DNA of 16,392 nt from Phycisphaeraceae bacterium (GCA_009827215.1 WUAJ01000030.1:1-16392), one strand, 5' to 3'; positions 6,924 to 15,983 are shown, counted from the stretch's first letter. Notes: generated from the sequence alone by a model not told the origin. Numbers and translations: made by a program.

Positions 6924-7892
6924 ATGGGTAGGAAAGTGAGTAAAACAATGCGTTCGTCTAATTCTGGCGTGAAGTCGTCGCTGCAGGTCTATCTGAGTGA
7001 CATTAACCGCCACCCCCTTTTAACAGCGGAACAAGAGAAAGAACTCGGATGGAAAATCATCAACGAGCAATGTCCTATTGCGCGTGAAACGATGATCCGT
7101 TCGAATCTGCGTCTCGTTGTTTCGATCGCGAAGAACTACAACAACCGCGGGCTCCCGCTCGGTGATCTCATCGAGGAAGGGAATATCGGTCTGATGCGTG
7201 CCGTGGAGGGCTTTGACCCTGCACAGGGCGCTCGATTCAGCACCTACGCGAGCTGGTGGATCAAGCAGGGCATCAAGCGTGCTCTGATCAATGCGAACCA
7301 GCCGATCCATATCCCGGCGTACATGGTTGAACTGATCGCGAAGTGGAAAATGCACTCGCGTCGGATTGAGTCAGAAACGGGGCATCCACCGACTATGGAA
7401 GACCTCGCGACTGCGATGGACCTGCCAATCAAGAAGATCAAGATCATCAAGCGTGCGGTCAAAGCATTCAGCGCTCCGAACCAAGCGCCTCGCAGCATGG
7501 ATGGCGATCTGATGGGAATGGGCGAGCTGATCGCTGACCATCGTGCCGGGACTGCTGAAGAGCAAACGCTCGAATCTGAAGAGCTGGGAATCCTCCGCAA
7601 GCTCATGGAAACAATCGACGAGCGTGAGGCACAGATCCTGCGTCTTCGTTTCGGGCTCGACGGTGCTGAGCCGTTGACGCTCAAAGAGATTGCTGCGAGC
7701 ATCGGTATCTCACGCGAGCGTGTGCGTCAGATCATCGAGGAGTCGCTCTCGCGTCTGCACGAGCGGATCAACGACGACAAGCCGAGCCAGTTCTACCGCC
7801 GTGATAACGCGTTTGAGAACTTGGACAAGGACGCGCCAGAGCGTGATCGTGCATTCACTCCTGTTCAGAACTCAGCGACGGCTGCGGGCTGA
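6924..7892 (+). CDS. Sigma-70 family RNA polymerase sigma factor (RpoD/RpoS-like)
   Basis: It directs core RNA polymerase to promoters. The 322-residue form starts at ATG 6924, but GTG 6936 and ATG 6948 are in frame and plausible; none has an ideally spaced ribosome site. Region 1.2 is at about 18-45 (SSLQVYLSDINRHPLLTAEQE). Region 2 is at about 52-122, with NLRLVVSIAKNY, DLIEEGNIGLMRAVEGFDP and FSTYASWWIKQGIKRAL. Region 3 is at about 127-185 and region 4 at about 215-282, with the helix-turn-helix TLKEIAASIGISRERVRQI. There is no region 1.1. In region 2.4 the Gln equal to E. coli Gln437 is kept (Gln115), but the position of Thr440 is Lys (Lys118). About 40 polar residues follow region 4. It could be the housekeeping factor or a group 2 paralogue. 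Its own terminator follows. Confidence 0.95.
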   Translation: MGRKVSKTMRSSNSGVKSSLQVYLSDINRHPLLTAEQEKELGWKIINEQCPIARETMIRSNLRLVVSIAKNYNNRGLPLGDLIEEGNIGLMRAVEGFDPAQGARFSTYASWWIKQGIKRALINANQPIHIPAYMVELIAKWKMHSRRIESETGHPPTMEDLATAMDLPIKKIKIIKRAVKAFSAPNQAPRSMDGDLMGMGELIADHRAGTAEEQTLESEELGILRKLMETIDEREAQILRLRFGLDGAEPLTLKEIAASIGISRERVRQIIEESLSRLHERINDDKPSQFYRRDNAFENLDKDAPERDRAFTPVQNSATAAG

Positions 7893-7934
7893 TACACCAT
7901 AACGACATCTCTCAGAGTTATTCTCTCTTGTTTG

Positions 7935-7967
7935 ACGGGCGGTCCTTTGGGATCGCCCGTTTCTCGT
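7935..7967 (+). terminator. Rho-independent terminator of the sigma factor gene
   Basis: ACGGGCGGTCC (7935-7945) pairs with GGATCGCCCGT (7950-7960) over 11 bp with one G-U pair and a 4-nt loop, followed by TTCTCGT. It lies 42 nt after the stop. Confidence 0.8.
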
Positions 7968-8011
7968 CTGTATGTGGTGTTTGAGCTATGATGCAAGCCG
8001 CGATTGAGTGG

Positions 8012-8029
8012 GATTGGAATAATCCAATC
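8012..8029. repeat. Inverted repeat upstream of trxB
   Basis: GATTGGA (8012-8018), loop ATAA, TCCAATC (8023-8029). A perfect 7-bp dyad, 66 nt before the trxB start. It could be an operator or a leader hairpin. A TATGAT at 7987-7992 could be a -10 box but has no matching -35. Nothing else is evident in 7968-8094. Confidence 0.4.
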
Positions 8030-8094
8030 TGTTCAGCGGATGTTGCAAGACCGCGATCTGCGGTGCAGGACTATGACGAGAACGGAGACACGCT

Positions 8095-9105
8095 TTGGCT
8101 CAGGAATCTACATCAGTACACAAAGTCGTCATCATTGGCTCGGGGCCGTCTGGATGGACTGCGGCGATCTATGCGGCTCGAGCGAATCTCGAGCCGGTGG
8201 TCTATGTCGGTGTCGCAAAGCAAGATCCTGGTCCAGTGCTTCCAGGTGGTCAGCTGATGCTCACAACAGATGTTGAGAACTATCCAGGATTCCCTGAGGG
8301 GATCGCAGGTCCTGAGATGATGATGAAGTTCGAAGAGCAGGCGCGTCGCTTTGGGACGACAGTCGTGGGCGAGGACATCACCAAGTGTGAGTTCTCAAGC
8401 GATGGATCGCCTCACACACTCCATACTTCGAGCGGTGACACAATCCAAGCGCACGCGGTGATCATCTCGACTGGTGCGACGGCCAACTGGATCGGTCTGG
8501 ACTCGGAGATGAAGCTCGCGATGACAGGCGGCGGCGTGAGTGCTTGTGCCGTCTGTGACGGCGCCCTCCCGATGTTCCGTGATCAGCATGTCGCTGTGGT
8601 GGGTGGTGGGGACTCAGCGATGGAAGAAGCGACTTTCCTGACCAAGTTCGCATCCAAAGTTTCGGTGATCCATCGCCGAGATGAGCTCCGCGCGAGTAAG
8701 GTGATGCAGGAGCGTTTTCTCAACAAAGAGAACGCTGAAGTCCTCTGGAATAAGACGGTCATCGAATGTCTTTCTGAGCCGGATCAGATGGGCAACGAGA
8801 AAATCAGTGCCGTGCGCTTGAAGGATACGGTGACTGGCGAAGAATCCGAGCTCGCGATCAAGGGTTTGTTCGTTGCAATCGGACACAGTCCGGCGACCAA
8901 GTTCCTCCAAGACACGGCTCTGGAGTTCGACAGCGCGGGATACATCGATTTGAAAGACCGCTCGAGTAAGACCAATATCGAGGGTGTTTTTGCAGCGGGT
9001 GATGTCGCGGATGCGAAATACCGTCAGGCGATCACAGCGTCGGGGATGGGGTGTCAAGCGGCACTCGATGCGGAGCACTGGCTCGGCGACAAGGGTCTCA
9101 TCTGA
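8095..9105 (+). CDS. trxB: Thioredoxin-disulfide reductase
   Basis: A cytoplasmic flavoenzyme that uses NADPH to reduce thioredoxin. TTG 8095 is the start because GGAG (8084-8087) lies 7 nt upstream; the product has 336 residues, close to the usual 310-340. Seen: FAD motif GSGPSG (15-20), GGQLMLTTDVENYPGFP (51-67), the redox-active CAVC (Cys151 and Cys154, with DG following), NADPH-binding GGGDSAMEEA (170-179) and HRRDELRAS (193-201), and the C-terminal FAD motif FAAGDVADAKYRQAITASGMG (299-319). The inner active-site pair is Val rather than the common Thr (CATC in E. coli). A short extra loop, KQDPGPVLP (42-50), precedes GGQL. The gene converges with an exported thioredoxin-like gene and shares its terminator. 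Confidence 0.96.
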   Translation: MAQESTSVHKVVIIGSGPSGWTAAIYAARANLEPVVYVGVAKQDPGPVLPGGQLMLTTDVENYPGFPEGIAGPEMMMKFEEQARRFGTTVVGEDITKCEFSSDGSPHTLHTSSGDTIQAHAVIISTGATANWIGLDSEMKLAMTGGGVSACAVCDGALPMFRDQHVAVVGGGDSAMEEATFLTKFASKVSVIHRRDELRASKVMQERFLNKENAEVLWNKTVIECLSEPDQMGNEKISAVRLKDTVTGEESELAIKGLFVAIGHSPATKFLQDTALEFDSAGYIDLKDRSSKTNIEGVFAAGDVADAKYRQAITASGMGCQAALDAEHWLGDKGLI

Positions 9106-9128
9106 GATTCCCAATCAGATATTGACAT

Positions 9129-9159
9129 AAAAAGGGCACCCCAGTTGGGTGCCCTTTTT
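9129..9159. terminator. Bidirectional rho-independent terminator between trxB and the TlpA-like gene
   Basis: AAAAAGGGCACCC (9129-9141), 5-nt loop, GGGTGCCCTTTTT (9147-9159): a perfect 13-bp stem with A-run and T-run on either side, so it works in both directions. It lies 23 nt after the trxB stop and 19 nt after the stop of the facing gene. Confidence 0.95.
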
Positions 9160-9178
9160 GTATGCGTTTAATTGTCGA

Positions 9179-10225
9179 TTAGTTTTCTTCGTACATTGCG
9201 AGGCGTTCTTCGAGTTCTGGGAGTGCTTCTTTGCCGCCCTTTTCTTCGTCGAGCTTCGCGAGTTCAATCGCTTTCTTCTGCCACTTGATTGCGGAGGTAT
9301 TGTCTCCGGTTTTGTGCATCGCGAGCGCGTAGGTGTCCATGACACCCCAATCTTTCCACTCGGTCATCCGGCATGCCATCGCGGCGGCTTGGAGCGCGGT
9401 CTGGTAGTCCTGCATCCCGACGCCCTCGGCTTGTCCGTTGAGCAAGATCCATGCGACAGCGTTCAGTCCGCCGGAGTCATCGGTGAAGTGATCGTTGATC
9501 AGGATCTGTCCAATCTTGCGTGCTTTGTCGAGGTCTTGACCAGAGTGGAGCGATCCGGCGAAGCTCTGGAATGCTGCCATAATGACTTGTTGATCCCAAG
9601 CATCTTTCGCGGCGGTTTTGGAATCGAAGTCTCCTGAAACGACGGCTTCGAGTGGTTCATCGATCTCAGCGGGATGTCCGATCCATGCAATATCGCCGTT
9701 GCCATCAACGATGAACGCTGCAGGGATCCCGCCTTGTCCGGCAGGGCGCATCCAGTTGTCGGACATTGAGGAGCCGTCCTCGATCGCGACGGTGTAGCCC
9801 ATCCGCTCGCCTTGCTTCTGGACGAACTTCTCGACCTTCTCCATGCGTTCTTGACCCTTCTCGCGTTCCCAGATGTTCACACCGATGAACTGCACATCTT
9901 CGCCGTGGTCGCTCTGGAGTTGGGTGAGGTGGGGGAATGCTGCGATGCACGGGCCACACCAGGTTGCCCAGAACTCAACGACATAGACCTGTCCAGATTC
10001 GAAATCGTTGACCGAATCGCCTTTGATGAACTTGGCAATCGTGAGTTCTGGAGCTGAAGATCCGATCCAGAGTTCCGGCTTCTTCATGTTTGGGAGCAAA
10101 TCTTCAAGGGTCTCTTTATGAGCGTTCTTGGCCGTTTTTGAATCAGGTCCCGCAGATGCTGGAGCCGGGATTGCTGCGAGCACTGCGAGGCCACTGATGG
10201 CTGCGATGAGTGTGGTTGCTTTCAT
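9179..10225 (-). CDS. Exported TlpA/ResA-like thioredoxin-fold protein with C-terminal helical repeats
   Basis: ATG 10225 follows GGAG by 5 nt; the product has 348 residues. Residues 1-25 are a signal peptide with cleavage expected after PASA, so it acts outside the cytoplasm. Residues about 53-210 are a redoxin domain with WCGPC (Cys90 and Cys93) in VVEFWATWCGPC and the cis-proline region GIPAAFIVDGNGDIAWIGHP. Proteins of this kind reduce or exchange disulfides, for example during cytochrome c maturation, or act as general exported thiol reductants. Residues about 210-348 are helical and look TPR-like (LNAVAWILLNG, MDTYALAMHKTGDNTSAIKWQKKAIELA), suggesting protein binding. No electron donor such as CcdA/DsbD lies nearby. 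It follows the ACT gene by 150 nt, a gap that shows no clear promoter or terminator. Confidence 0.88.
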   Translation of the reverse strand: MKATTLIAAISGLAVLAAIPAPASAGPDSKTAKNAHKETLEDLLPNMKKPELWIGSSAPELTIAKFIKGDSVNDFESGQVYVVEFWATWCGPCIAAFPHLTQLQSDHGEDVQFIGVNIWEREKGQERMEKVEKFVQKQGERMGYTVAIEDGSSMSDNWMRPAGQGGIPAAFIVDGNGDIAWIGHPAEIDEPLEAVVSGDFDSKTAAKDAWDQQVIMAAFQSFAGSLHSGQDLDKARKIGQILINDHFTDDSGGLNAVAWILLNGQAEGVGMQDYQTALQAAAMACRMTEWKDWGVMDTYALAMHKTGDNTSAIKWQKKAIELAKLDEEKGGKEALPELEERLAMYEEN

Positions 10226-10375
10226 GGATACTCCGTTTGTCTTCAGCGCTTGCTGATGTTTGTGTTGTGTCATAAGTCCGACGCGTTCCTATACACAGTG
10301 TACCATTCTGAGGGCATTCCGGTTGCTGGTGTGGGCGCTGGTAGACCGCGAATAGTGGCGTATTCTGACTGCAGT

Positions 10376-10858
10376 TCACTGATTTTGGGGTAGGTCGGCT
10401 TCGCCGATGAGCCTGAACCCCTTCTGACGCAGGATCTGTCCTGCAAGGGTCTGGTCATCAATCGCGATTGCTATGGTGGGGGCGCCGTTCGGTTCAAGCA
10501 TGAGCGCGTATGCGAATGCGATATTCATCTCGACGCCGAGGAGGTAGAGACAGAGCTTGGAGAGTGTGTGGCCTTCAGAGAGCTCTACGACAAGGACCTC
10601 ATGCTCAGCGAACGCGAGCTCCTGCTCCGTGAGGATTCTTCGAGCGACATGCGCGTGGTTTGTGATCAAGCGGACCACGGCATGGTCAGACGCTTCGTGA
10701 ACTGAGATCGCACAGATCTGACATTGAGAGGCTTCGTCGAAGTTCTCTACGAGATCGAGCATCTTCCCGACTTTGTTGGGGAGAAAGACGCTGAACTGGA
10801 CCATGGTTGGGGGAGAGAAGCACGAGGTGGTGTCGACTGGGCATCCTGCTTCACTCAT
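10376..10858 (-). CDS. Tandem ACT-domain protein
   Basis: ATG 10858 has a GGA about 8 nt upstream and gives 160 residues. After a Cys-containing N-terminal stretch (1-18), two ACT-like units are visible: about 20-92 (VQFSVFLPNKVGKMLDLVENF ... EHEVLVVEL) and about 93-155 (LSKLCLYLLGVEMNIAFAYALM ... GFRLIGEADL). ACT domains bind small ligands, usually amino acids, and regulate enzymes. No catalytic domain is attached, so this is probably a stand-alone regulatory or sensing protein. ATG 10804 before VQFSVFL is an alternative start but has no ribosome site. Ligand and partner are unknown. Confidence 0.75.
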   Translation of the reverse strand: MSEAGCPVDTTSCFSPPTMVQFSVFLPNKVGKMLDLVENFDEASQCQICAISVHEASDHAVVRLITNHAHVARRILTEQELAFAEHEVLVVELSEGHTLSKLCLYLLGVEMNIAFAYALMLEPNGAPTIAIAIDDQTLAGQILRQKGFRLIGEADLPQNQ

Positions 10859-10889
10859 GAGATTCGTCCGGCTTGGGGGTCATAGAAAG

Positions 10890-10912
10890 ACCGATCGGGC
10901 ATTTCGATCGGT
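10890..10912 (-). terminator. Inverted repeat, probable terminator of the lipoprotein gene
   Basis: ACCGATCG (10890-10897), 7-nt loop, CGATCGGT (10905-10912), a perfect 8-bp stem. On the minus strand it is followed by CTTTCTATG. It lies 44 nt past the lipoprotein stop and 31 nt before the ACT gene start, so it could also be a leader hairpin of the latter. Confidence 0.55.
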
Positions 10913-10956
10913 GAAAGGGAAAGCATACTCTATTTTCATAGATTTGGCGAGAGGAA

Positions 10957-12726
<1,770 letters not shown>

Positions 12727-12800
12727 GGTGAGGAGTCTCCGTGCTTTCGTTCTCGTCATAGAGTCCATATCCGGTTCATCCTTGTCCACGATCCTCGTGC

Positions 12801-12833
12801 ATCAAACAAGCCACCATGGGTAATCCATGATGG
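12801..12833 (-). terminator. Terminator of the isc operon
   Basis: On the minus strand CCATCATGG, loop ATTAC, CCATGGTGG (12833-12811), a 9-bp stem with one G-U pair, then CTTGTTTGAT. It lies 30 nt past the iscA stop. Confidence 0.6.
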
Positions 12834-12863
12834 TTGTGTCAGTTCTGTATGTTATCGGAAATA

Positions 12864-13223
12864 TCAGACTGAGAAGCTGGATCCGCATCCACAGCTACTC
12901 GAAGCGTTTGGATTGTTGAAAACAAAGCCTCGTCCCATGATTTCGTCTTTGAAATCCACAACGACGCCGCTGAGGTAGAGGAGCGATTTGGGGTCGATGA
13001 TGACCTTGATGCCGTGTTGTTCAAAGACTTCGTCAGAGTCCTTCTGGGTCTCTGTGAGATCAAGCAGGTAGCTGAATCCTGAGCAGCCTCCACCTTTGAC
13101 TCCCACACGCAAACGGACCTTCTCCTTGTCGAGTTCTTGCTTCTCGATGATGCTGAGGATCTCGTTCGCGGCGGTTTCGGTGATGATGACCGAATCTTGT
13201 GCGGTTGGGGTGTCAGTGCTCAT
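12864..13223 (-). CDS. iscA: HesB/IscA-family iron-sulfur carrier protein
   Basis: An A-type carrier that receives clusters from the IscU scaffold and hands them to apoproteins. ATG 13223 follows GGAGG by 6 nt; 119 residues, slightly longer than the usual ~107 owing to a short N-terminal extension. The three conserved cysteines are present: Cys47 in VKGGGCSGFSY and Cys111/Cys113 in SSSCGCGSSFSV. FVFNNPNA before the last pair is typical. IscA, SufA and ErpA are hard to tell apart by sequence; the symbol follows the operon context. Last gene of iscS-iscU-iscA; the iscU stop is 48 nt upstream. Confidence 0.93.
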   Translation of the reverse strand: MSTDTPTAQDSVIITETAANEILSIIEKQELDKEKVRLRVGVKGGGCSGFSYLLDLTETQKDSDEVFEQHGIKVIIDPKSLLYLSGVVVDFKDEIMGRGFVFNNPNASSSCGCGSSFSV

Positions 13224-13271
13224 GGGGCGCCTCCGTGTCGTCTGTTGATACGAGCGGTATTCTAGCTCGGT

Positions 13272-13673
13272 TCACGCTTCCTGCTTGTGCTTGTAATCGG
13301 AAATCGCGGCTTTGATCGCGTCTTCAGCGAGTACTGAACAGTGGATCTTCACTGGTGGGAGCGAGAGCTCTTCCACGATCTCAGTGTTCTTGATGTCGAG
13401 TCCCTCATCGAGGGTTTTGCCGCGGAGCCATTCGGTCGCGAGGGAGGAGCTTGCGATTGCGGATCCGCATCCGAAGCACTTGAACTTCGCGTCCTCGATG
13501 ATTCCGGTATCATCGTTGACCTTGATCTGGAGCTGCATCACATCTCCACACTCAGGGGCGCCGACGAGACCAACACCGATGTCTGTGGACTCCTTGATTT
13601 CCTTCTGTGTGCCGAATGTGCCGACATTGCGTGGGTTTTCGTAGTGGTCGATGACTTTGTCGCCGTATGCCAT
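13272..13673 (-). CDS. iscU: IscU-type iron-sulfur cluster assembly scaffold
   Basis: The scaffold on which IscS builds [2Fe-2S] clusters. ATG 13673 follows GAGG by 6 nt; 133 residues, close to the E. coli protein. Conserved ligands: Cys42 and Asp44 in GAPECGDVMQLQ, Cys69 in FGCGSAIASSS, His111 and Cys112 in KIHCSVLAEDA. LPPVK (105-109) is the recognition motif for the HscA chaperone, although hscA is not in this window. Cys66 (KCFGCGS) is an extra cysteine where E. coli has Thr. The gene lies between iscS (88 nt upstream, with an inverted repeat at 13737-13756 in the gap) and iscA (48 nt downstream). Confidence 0.96.
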   Translation of the reverse strand: MAYGDKVIDHYENPRNVGTFGTQKEIKESTDIGVGLVGAPECGDVMQLQIKVNDDTGIIEDAKFKCFGCGSAIASSSLATEWLRGKTLDEGLDIKNTEIVEELSLPPVKIHCSVLAEDAIKAAISDYKHKQEA

Positions 13674-13736
13674 GGTTCACCTCTCAGGTGGTTGTTGTCT
13701 ATCCGGTAAACGCTGTTCGCGTCCGATTTGTTCCAT

Positions 13737-13756
13737 TCGATCCCGATGGGAATCGA
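13737..13756 (-). repeat. Small inverted repeat in the iscS-iscU gap
   Basis: TCGAT (13737-13741) and ATCGA (13752-13756) pair around an inner CC(C)/GG(G) match with a bulge. Possible processing or stabilising hairpin between cistrons; weak evidence. Confidence 0.3.
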
Positions 13757-13761
13757 GTCAG

Positions 13762-15000
13762 TTAGTGTGCAGCCCATTCGATCTTGGAGATATCGATCCC
13801 CTCGTTGTGCATGTCGTACAGCGGCGAGAGATCGCGGAGTTTCTTGACCGCCTCGATGATCTTGTTTCCCGCGTACTCTACTTGCTCTTTGGTCGTCCAG
13901 CGACCGAAAGACAGACGCAGCGAAGAGTGAGCGAGGTCGTCGCCAACGCCAAGAGCTTTGAGCACATAGCTCGGTTCGAGTGAGGCACTGGTGCACGCGG
14001 ATCCGGAGCTTACAGCGATTTCCTTAATCGCCATCATAAGAGACTCGCCTTCCACGAAGCCGAATGAGATGTTGGTGATGTTTGCGAGTCGCTTGTCGCG
14101 ATGACCATTGACTTGCACGACATCGAGTTCTTTCTCGATCATGGACTCAAGCATGTTGCGGAGTTCTAGCAGGCGTTCGCGTTCGTCGTCCATGGATTGG
14201 GCGCAGAGTTCGCATGCTTTCCCAAGACCGACGATGCCGGTGACATTGAGCGTGCCTGAACGGAAGCCTCGTTCTTGTCCGCCGCCTTCTTGGAGCGCGG
14301 TCAAACGGATGCGTGGTTTGCGACGACGGACATAGAGTGCGCCAACACCCTTTGGTCCGTAGATTTTGTGACCAGAGAGTGAGAGCAGGTCGATGTTGTC
14401 GGTCTTGACATTGGTAGGCATTTTGCCAACCCACTGCGTCGCGTCGGTGTGGAAGACCACGCCCTTGCTGTGACAGAGTTCGCCGATCTCCGGAATCTCG
14501 TTGATGGTTCCCAGTTCGTTGTTGGCCCACATGATGGTCACAAGGATGGTATCGTCGCGGAGGGCGCCCTCGACCATGTTGCGTGTGATCAGTCCGTCTG
14601 GACCAGGCTCAAGGTAAGTGACATCGAAGCCTTCCTTCTCGAGACGCTTGCACGGATCGAGCACGGCTTTATGCTCGTGAATCGCAGAGATGATGTGTCC
14701 ACGACCAGTCTCACCTGCAGGCTTCTTCGCGTACATGTTCGCGGCACCTTTAATCGCGATGTTGTTGGACTCCGTAGAACCAGAAGTGAAGATCACTTCC
14801 TTGGAGTCGGCGCCGATGATATCAGCGACTTGCTGGCGTGCTTTTTTGACGGCTTCTTCAGCGGCCCATCCGAAGCTATGGTTGCGGGAGCCGGGATTGC
14901 CGAAGATGTCGGTAAAGTATGGCATCATTGTTTCGACCACTCTTGGATCACAAGGGGTCGTCGCGGCATGGTCCAGGTACATTGGGAGTGTGACACCCAT
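13762..15000 (-). CDS. iscS: Cysteine desulfurase IscS
   Basis: A PLP enzyme that takes sulfur from cysteine to supply iron-sulfur clusters and tRNA thiolation. ATG 15000 follows AAGGA by 6 nt; 412 residues against 404 in E. coli. Seen: YLDHAATTP near the N-terminus, NNELGTINEI, the PLP lysine Lys212 in SLSGHKIYGPKG, RSGTLNVTGIVGLG (247-260), and the persulfide-bearing Cys336 in SSGSACTSASLEPSYVLKALG. The tail EGIDISKIEWAAH matches the C-terminus of housekeeping IscS, which is known to contact IscU, so this is the ISC type and not SufS or NifS. First gene of the operon, with a promoter at 15068-15096. No iscR regulator gene is adjacent. Confidence 0.97.
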   Translation of the reverse strand: MGVTLPMYLDHAATTPCDPRVVETMMPYFTDIFGNPGSRNHSFGWAAEEAVKKARQQVADIIGADSKEVIFTSGSTESNNIAIKGAANMYAKKPAGETGRGHIISAIHEHKAVLDPCKRLEKEGFDVTYLEPGPDGLITRNMVEGALRDDTILVTIMWANNELGTINEIPEIGELCHSKGVVFHTDATQWVGKMPTNVKTDNIDLLSLSGHKIYGPKGVGALYVRRRKPRIRLTALQEGGGQERGFRSGTLNVTGIVGLGKACELCAQSMDDERERLLELRNMLESMIEKELDVVQVNGHRDKRLANITNISFGFVEGESLMMAIKEIAVSSGSACTSASLEPSYVLKALGVGDDLAHSSLRLSFGRWTTKEQVEYAGNKIIEAVKKLRDLSPLYDMHNEGIDISKIEWAAH

Positions 15001-15067
15001 GGTTTATCCTTTCAGATCTCACGCGCGCTCTGTGAGCGGGCTGAGTTTTAGAATCATTCTTATGAGG

Positions 15068-15096
15068 ATTGTAGTCCATTCCGGTTGAACAAGCAA
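15068..15096 (-). promoter_or_regulatory. Promoter of the iscS-iscU-iscA operon
   Basis: Minus strand: TTGCTT (15096-15091), 17 nt, TACAAT (15073-15068); -10 match 5 of 6, -35 match 3 of 6. The start near 15061 gives a leader of about 60 nt that contains a CTCAC/GTGAG dyad (15018-15036). No match to known IscR sites was recognised. The -35 weakness may mean activator dependence. Confidence 0.5.
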
Positions 15097-15135
15097 CGAT
15101 TTTGGACTGTGTTCGACGGGGAAATCCGCTTGGAT

Positions 15136-15564
15136 TCAGGATACGAGGTATCGCATTTTGACCCTATTCCCCTGGCTGTTGAATGCGACTTCGGTCATGT
15201 ATGCTTTCATGAGCATCACACCTCGTCCGAATGGTTTGGAGAGGTTCTCTGTGAGTGTGGGATCCGGGAGTGCTTCTGGGGTGAATCCAGGTCCTTGGTC
15301 TTCGATCGCGATTTGGAGATCGCCGTCACTGACTTTAAACTCGACTGTCACAGGGAGGTTTGTATCGAGTCCTTCGTGGCCGTGGACGAACGCGTTGGTG
15401 ATTGCTTCTTCGATCGCGAGTCGGACTGCGAACAGAGCGGCATCCTTGAGCCCCGCGTCCACGGCAAGCTTGAGAATCCGGTCAATCAACTCGTTGATTT
15501 GATCACGATCATTGACCAACTGCACGGATTCTGATCCTGGGATGCTTGTGCTTGGATCGCCCAT
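15136..15564 (-). CDS. rsbW: RsbW/SpoIIAB-like anti-sigma factor serine kinase
   Basis: A GHKL ATP-binding protein that in known systems binds a sigma factor or other target and phosphorylates its RsbV-type antagonist. ATG 15564 has GGA 5 nt upstream; 142 residues, normal for the family. N-box: AIEEAITNAFVHGH (50-63) with Asn57. G1 box: EDQGPGF (88-94) with Asp89. G2 region: KPFGRGVMLMKAYM (110-123). The conserved end is GNRVKMRYL. Partner: the RsbV-like gene 11 nt upstream in the same operon. No sigma factor gene adjoins the pair, so the target is not shown by context. The symbol reflects family resemblance, not proven function. Confidence 0.88.
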   Translation of the reverse strand: MGDPSTSIPGSESVQLVNDRDQINELIDRILKLAVDAGLKDAALFAVRLAIEEAITNAFVHGHEGLDTNLPVTVEFKVSDGDLQIAIEDQGPGFTPEALPDPTLTENLSKPFGRGVMLMKAYMTEVAFNSQGNRVKMRYLVS

Positions 15565-15575
15565 TCTTATCCGGG

Positions 15576-15941
15576 TTAGTTGGTCGTCGCGTTGAACTGT
15601 GTCATCGCGTCGTTCAGCGTCTCGTGGATGTTGAAGAGTTTGTTCAGCCTTGTGATCACGAAGACTTCATAAATCTGCGGATCAATATTTGCGAGACGGA
15701 GTGTGCCGTCTTTTTCGTTGGTCTTGTTGTTGATGGTGATCAGCGCCCCAAGAGCCGCGGAAGACAAGTGATCAACATTCGCAAAGTTGATCAGGATCTG
15801 AGGGGTTGAGGTCGTGTCGATCAACCCACTGATTTCATCACTGATCGCTTGGATGTTTGCTTCATCCAGAATGTTGCGATCGATGAACTCAACCTGGGTC
15901 ACCTCGTCGATTTTGGAAATCCTAAGTCTGGACTCGGACAT
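15576..15941 (-). CDS. rsbV: RsbV/SpoIIAA-like STAS-domain anti-sigma factor antagonist
   Basis: ATG 15941 is chosen because GGAG lies 7 nt upstream; 121 residues. The open frame to 15995 would run through the promoter. A STAS domain covers about 8-115: ILINFANVDHLSSAALGALITI holds the phosphosite, with Ser61 aligned to the serine phosphorylated in SpoIIAA and RsbV. The aspartate that precedes it in those proteins is Ser60 here. In known systems the unphosphorylated form binds the RsbW-type kinase and frees its target, and a PP2C phosphatase resets the switch; none is visible in this window. First gene of the rsbV-rsbW pair. The promoter region carries a perfect dyad. Confidence 0.87.
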   Translation of the reverse strand: MSESRLRISKIDEVTQVEFIDRNILDEANIQAISDEISGLIDTTSTPQILINFANVDHLSSAALGALITINNKTNEKDGTLRLANIDPQIYEVFVITRLNKLFNIHETLNDAMTQFNATTN

Positions 15942-15983
15942 CGGCCGTCTCCCGTTGATGCGTGTACTGAAACTGACGCACCC

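Noticed and set aside
8071..8084. 14-base identity (CTATGACGAGAACG) between the regions before trxB and before the lipoprotein gene
   Set aside because: One or two shared 14-mers are expected by chance in a window of this size when both strands are counted. As a -10 box, TATGAC would place the start on the ribosome site of trxB.
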